A DNA stretch of 64,000 nucleotides from a virus. Position numbers and translations under genes: made by a program. Each line of letters opens with the position of its first letter. Position 1 is the stretch's first letter. Under the pieces are notes generated by a model. That model saw only the letters and a list, made by a program, of their open reading frames with translations. It had not been told where the DNA came from and did no database searches. The stretch spans positions 126,001 through 190,000 of IMG/VR virus record IMGVR_UViG_3300024503_000485; one strand, given 5' to 3'. This document shows positions 61,546-64,000 of this stretch, piece after piece.

Positions 61546-62038
61546 CTTTTACTCCGGATTTTTCAAGAAATTTAATTCCATCATCATTACGATAAGATTC
61601 GCGATAGAAAACACTATTAATCCCGCTTTGATAAATGAGTTTGGCACAATCAAGGCAAGGACTATGAGTAACAAACATAGTAGCATTCGCACCAGACTCA
61701 GTACTTTTAGCCAATTTGGCAATTGCATTTGTTTCTGCATGTAATACCTCGGGTTTAGTTTTTAATCCAAAATGAACGTTACATCCTGCTTCTTCATTCC
61801 ATTCTTCGTATGGATATTTAGAAAGAAATTCGTCGGGACTCAGCCATCCGCCTGCTCCGGTGTCATAATCTCTATATTCGCAGTTATTTTCCCAACCAGC
61901 CGGCATACCATTATAGCCAATACTGATAATTCTATCATCTTTGACTACAATAGCACCAACATGTAATCTTTGTGCATGACTAAGCTCGGAGAATAATTGA
62001 GCGGCCTTCATGTATGCGCTCTTCATTTTTTCTTTCAT
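61520..62038 (-). CDS. cd: Deoxycytidylate (dCMP) deaminase
   Basis: The 172-residue protein has the zinc deaminase motifs H100-A101-E102 (LHAETNAIAK) and P127-C128-x2-C131 (SPCLDCAKL), plus the YNGMPAGWENNCEYRD segment and Cys/His residues of the T4-type second zinc site (C86, H89). It converts dCMP to dUMP for dTTP synthesis, raising thymidine supply for AT-rich phage DNA. T4 Cd is 193 residues. The ATG at 62038 is preceded by AGGGAT. Its N-terminal end overlaps the preceding small gene by 59 bases, which is long for this genome. Confidence 0.9.
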   Translation of the reverse strand: MKEKMKSAYMKAAQLFSELSHAQRLHVGAIVVKDDRIISIGYNGMPAGWENNCEYRDYDTGAGGWLSPDEFLSKYPYEEWNEEAGCNVHFGLKTKPEVLHAETNAIAKLAKSTESGANATMFVTHSPCLDCAKLIYQSGINSVFYRESYRNDDGIKFLEKSGVKVEKLDIND

Positions 62039-62231
62039 TTCTATCCCTTTGTTCTTGCTTCCAATGATCGTATCTTAATTTTCTACACGCATCTCGAACT
62101 TCTGCAGGAATATCTGGATGCCATTCGGCCATGCCGCAGTCGTATACTCGTTGTCGAGGAAAATCTAATAATACAAGAATTCCAAGGCCAACTATTATTA
62201 TTAATGCTGCAACAATTTTATCAAATTTCAT
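61980..62231 (-). CDS. Small membrane-anchored phage protein, unknown function
   Basis: This 83-residue protein has an N-terminal hydrophobic segment (residues ~5-23, VAALIIIVGLGILVLLDF) that should span the membrane. A cytoplasmic or periplasmic part follows (DCGMAEWHPDIPAEVRDACRK) with two Cys residues and a highly charged tail (QEQRDRNERKNEERIHEG). The last 59 bases overlap the dCMP deaminase start. No known family is recognised; the pattern of a single helix and a short tail resembles many small phage-specific membrane proteins. Confidence 0.55.
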   Translation of the reverse strand: MKFDKIVAALIIIVGLGILVLLDFPRQRVYDCGMAEWHPDIPAEVRDACRKLRYDHWKQEQRDRNERKNEERIHEGRSIILRA

Positions 62232-62422
62232 AAAGCGTGACTTACTAAAATTTTACACATTAGAGCATCGTGTTCATTTTTAAAAAAGAATTTCATACAT
62301 TCTTCGCTTACTTCTGTTGTGTATCGACCGCCGGGTAGTCCAAAGTGTTCGAGAACACTAGCACAGGTTCCACTCCACCAAACATCACCTTGATTACGCC
62401 ACGGTATAGTAATAACATTCAT
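62228..62422 (-). CDS. Small phage protein, unknown function
   Basis: This 64-residue protein begins MNVITIPWRNQGDVWWSGTCASVLEHFGLPGG and contains three Cys residues and a Trp pair. Nothing is recognised. It overlaps its neighbours by four bases on both sides, which supports it being a real gene in a translationally coupled series. Confidence 0.55.
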   Translation of the reverse strand: MNVITIPWRNQGDVWWSGTCASVLEHFGLPGGRYTTEVSEECMKFFFKNEHDALMCKILVSHAL

Positions 62423-62613
62423 TCTGGTAATGGATTAAATCGTTGAAGAAAACTTTCAATGTAACAACTCCATTCCTGACATTCTGCTATATTAGGATTG
62501 CAGTTATCTAATCGATAATACACCCAAGTATGATCATCGATTTCGGTTACACTAATAACACGAAATTTTTTTCTATCATTATAGGTACCCCAAAGTGTTC
62601 CTGCTTTAACCAT
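62419..62613 (-). CDS. Small phage protein, unknown function
   Basis: The 64-residue protein has a beta-rich pattern (AGTLWGTYNDRKKFRVISVTE, TWVYYRL) then a Cys/Trp-rich part (NIAECQEWSCYIESFLQRF). The start overlaps the SGNH-like gene upstream by eight bases and the stop overlaps the next gene by four. The function is unknown; small proteins of this general type occur in cyanophage genomes. Confidence 0.55.
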   Translation of the reverse strand: MVKAGTLWGTYNDRKKFRVISVTEIDDHTWVYYRLDNCNPNIAECQEWSCYIESFLQRFNPLPE

Positions 62614-63193
62614 ATTCTTTGTTCCTTAAAAATTGTGACAGCAATTCAAAAATAACTTTATTTCCTTTTTCAGTATAATGATTAATTAAACCTCTTTCCG
62701 AACTCCAAAGTCTACTAAAATCAAAATGATTTTTTTCTATTGATAGTTTTTTTAAAATTTCAATATGAGATAAACTTATATAAGGAATTGTTATTATACT
62801 ATTAATTTCTTTTCTTAACAACCGATAAACATCTAATTGATACTCGTCGTCGTAGTGATATTTGAACCATCCTTGAGCAGTTTTTAAATTACCATCAAAC
62901 AAAGAAAAATTTTCGTTTATGTCGGTTAAAATTAAATCACAATCTTTATGAAATCCAGTTTTATGAATTGGATGATTTGGAGTATGTATTCTACTAGGAC
63001 TGGTATGACTAACAATTATACAATCATACAGGTGTTGGTTAATAGTTTCAATTTGTTTATATATTTTGTATTCGCCTACGCCAGCTTGAGCTACATTTGT
63101 AACTTCGTGTTCTTTAGCCAATAAATCAACCCAACCAATAGAGGCATTTGGCCACTTAGCGGCAAAACTATCACCGGCAATTAAAATTCTCAT
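62606..63193 (-). CDS. SGNH-hydrolase-like protein
   Basis: The 195-residue protein has an SGNH/GDSL outline: ILIAGDSFAAKW at the start with Ser9 as nucleophile candidate, then VAQAGVGEYKIY as the second block, SHTSPSRIH as a third, and INHYTEKGNKVIFELL toward the end in place of the D-x-x-H block. The expected catalytic Asp is not obvious (Asn precedes the His). It could be an esterase/deacetylase or a non-catalytic relative. It overlaps the next SGNH-like gene by four bases, making a tandem pair. Confidence 0.6.
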   Translation of the reverse strand: MRILIAGDSFAAKWPNASIGWVDLLAKEHEVTNVAQAGVGEYKIYKQIETINQHLYDCIIVSHTSPSRIHTPNHPIHKTGFHKDCDLILTDINENFSLFDGNLKTAQGWFKYHYDDEYQLDVYRLLRKEINSIITIPYISLSHIEILKKLSIEKNHFDFSRLWSSERGLINHYTEKGNKVIFELLSQFLRNKEYG

Positions 63194-64000
63194 AGTGCTT
63201 TCAACCAGGGTAGATATTTAGTAGCAATGAGAGTGTGATAATCTTTATTATAATGTTCGTTGTCTTCGATAAAATATTTTGTATGGTCAATATTTTTATC
63301 TAAAAAGAATTTTTCAACGGTCTTAGGTGCTAATGTTGTAGCTTTTAATTGTCCGTAGTAGTTATAAACATCGGGAAATTTCAATCTTTCTGTAAAATTA
63401 AAAAGATATAATTTAGCATTGTTTTCAAAACAAATTCTATCCCAGGCAAAGATTTGTAAACCAAAATCTCTTTTTTCTAAAAAAGAGTTTAATTCAAAAA
63501 ATAATTTAACCTGCATATAAGTATTTTTTCTTAGATCAGGTTCTAATAATCCTTTCTCAGCAGATAAATTCATACCGGGAAATTTTGAATAATCGTCGTA
63601 TGTGGGTTTATTGAATAATTGAAGTTTGTCTTTAACTACCGTATTGTCAACGTATCTAGAAATTAAAGAATTATCACTATCACATTTTAATTTAAAATGA
63701 TCTACAGGAATAACATCGTCGGATAATTCATTATCAAATCCTATTGTAAAACGATTTAAAGGTGCTACACATAGAAATACTTCATCAATGTCGTTATATT
63801 CTTCAAACATCGATTTTAACCAGTCTGTATACACACGATTGTTTACACCTGCCATTGCATATATAGCCGCAGGTTTGTTTAGTTCGGACGAATAAATTTC
63901 TCCGTAATTATTTTCATTCCAGTAAGAAAAACTTCCTGGACCAATTTTTCCAGGAATACTATGGTATCCACAAGTATGACTATCTCCAATAAACAACGAT
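63190..64000 (-). CDS. SGNH-hydrolase-like protein, 5' end beyond the window
   Basis: The frame is open to the right edge, so the true start probably lies outside; about 270 residues are visible. It begins (L)FIGDSHTCGY, with the Ser of GDSH as nucleophile candidate, and has MAGVNNRVYTDW as the Gly/Asn block, LCVAPLNRF, and EDNEHYNKDYHTLIA near the end with Asp and His placed as the D-x-x-H pair. These are consistent with an SGNH-family esterase. It is coupled to the smaller SGNH-like gene downstream. The first codon in the window (TTG) should not be taken as the real start. Confidence 0.6.
   Translation of the reverse strand, partial: SLFIGDSHTCGYHSIPGKIGPGSFSYWNENNYGEIYSSELNKPAAIYAMAGVNNRVYTDWLKSMFEEYNDIDEVFLCVAPLNRFTIGFDNELSDDVIPVDHFKLKCDSDNSLISRYVDNTVVKDKLQLFNKPTYDDYSKFPGMNLSAEKGLLEPDLRKNTYMQVKLFFELNSFLEKRDFGLQIFAWDRICFENNAKLYLFNFTERLKFPDVYNYYGQLKATTLAPKTVEKFFLDKNIDHTKYFIEDNEHYNKDYHTLIATKYLPWLKAL

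Overview
This window is a 64 kb piece of the genome of a T4-like (Straboviridae/Kyanoviridae-type) marine myovirus. The DNA is AT-rich, the genes are tightly packed, many overlap by 1-20 bases, and no bacterial genes are present. The evidence is a near-complete T4-type baseplate set (gp26, gp51, a gp48/54-like protein, gp53, gp5, gp25, gp6 and a giant protein in the gp7/gp8 position), the T4 recombination nuclease pair gp46/gp47, the late sigma factor gp55, a T4 RNase H-type 5' nuclease, phage dCMP deaminase, and ten copies of an ATAAATA motif placed like T4 late promoters. The host cannot be read from the sequence; the style (gp5 without a lysozyme domain, QueE, 2OG oxygenase, collar and fibre paralogues) is that of marine cyanophage/pelagiphage-like myoviruses.

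Layout. 1-4664: a tape-measure-like gene runs left off the edge from a divergent late promoter pair shared with gp26; gp26 is followed by gp51, which has no start codon of its own and appears to be made by -1 frameshifting. Two convergent minus-strand genes encode Ala/Gly/Gln-rich proteins with capsid-targeting-like N-termini. 4665-5175: the only long non-coding stretch, with three perfect hairpins and a direct repeat. 5176-10054 (minus): a middle-type operon, gp55-gp47-gp46-2OG oxygenase-small protein-GIY-YIG nuclease. 10129-43435 (plus): late baseplate and fibre genes, including a 4,561-residue structural protein, four tandem paralogous fibre/collar proteins and a duplicated pair of 300-residue structural proteins.

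43494-56097 (plus) is the most unusual part. It is a single late operon with two GT-A-like glycosyltransferases, a third glycosyltransferase-like protein, a protein made of five degenerate repeats followed by one intact copy of the same fold, four consecutive radical SAM enzymes, and a fusion ending in an SGNH-hydrolase-like domain. Its position directly after the fibre genes suggests a virion- or host-surface-modifying system; its substrate is unknown.

56081-64000 (minus) carries small conserved phage proteins, the 5' nuclease, QueE with an insertion between its cluster cysteines, an AbrB-like protein, dCMP deaminase and two further SGNH-like proteins, the last cut by the window edge. No tRNA gene, CRISPR array, integrase or insertion sequence was found.
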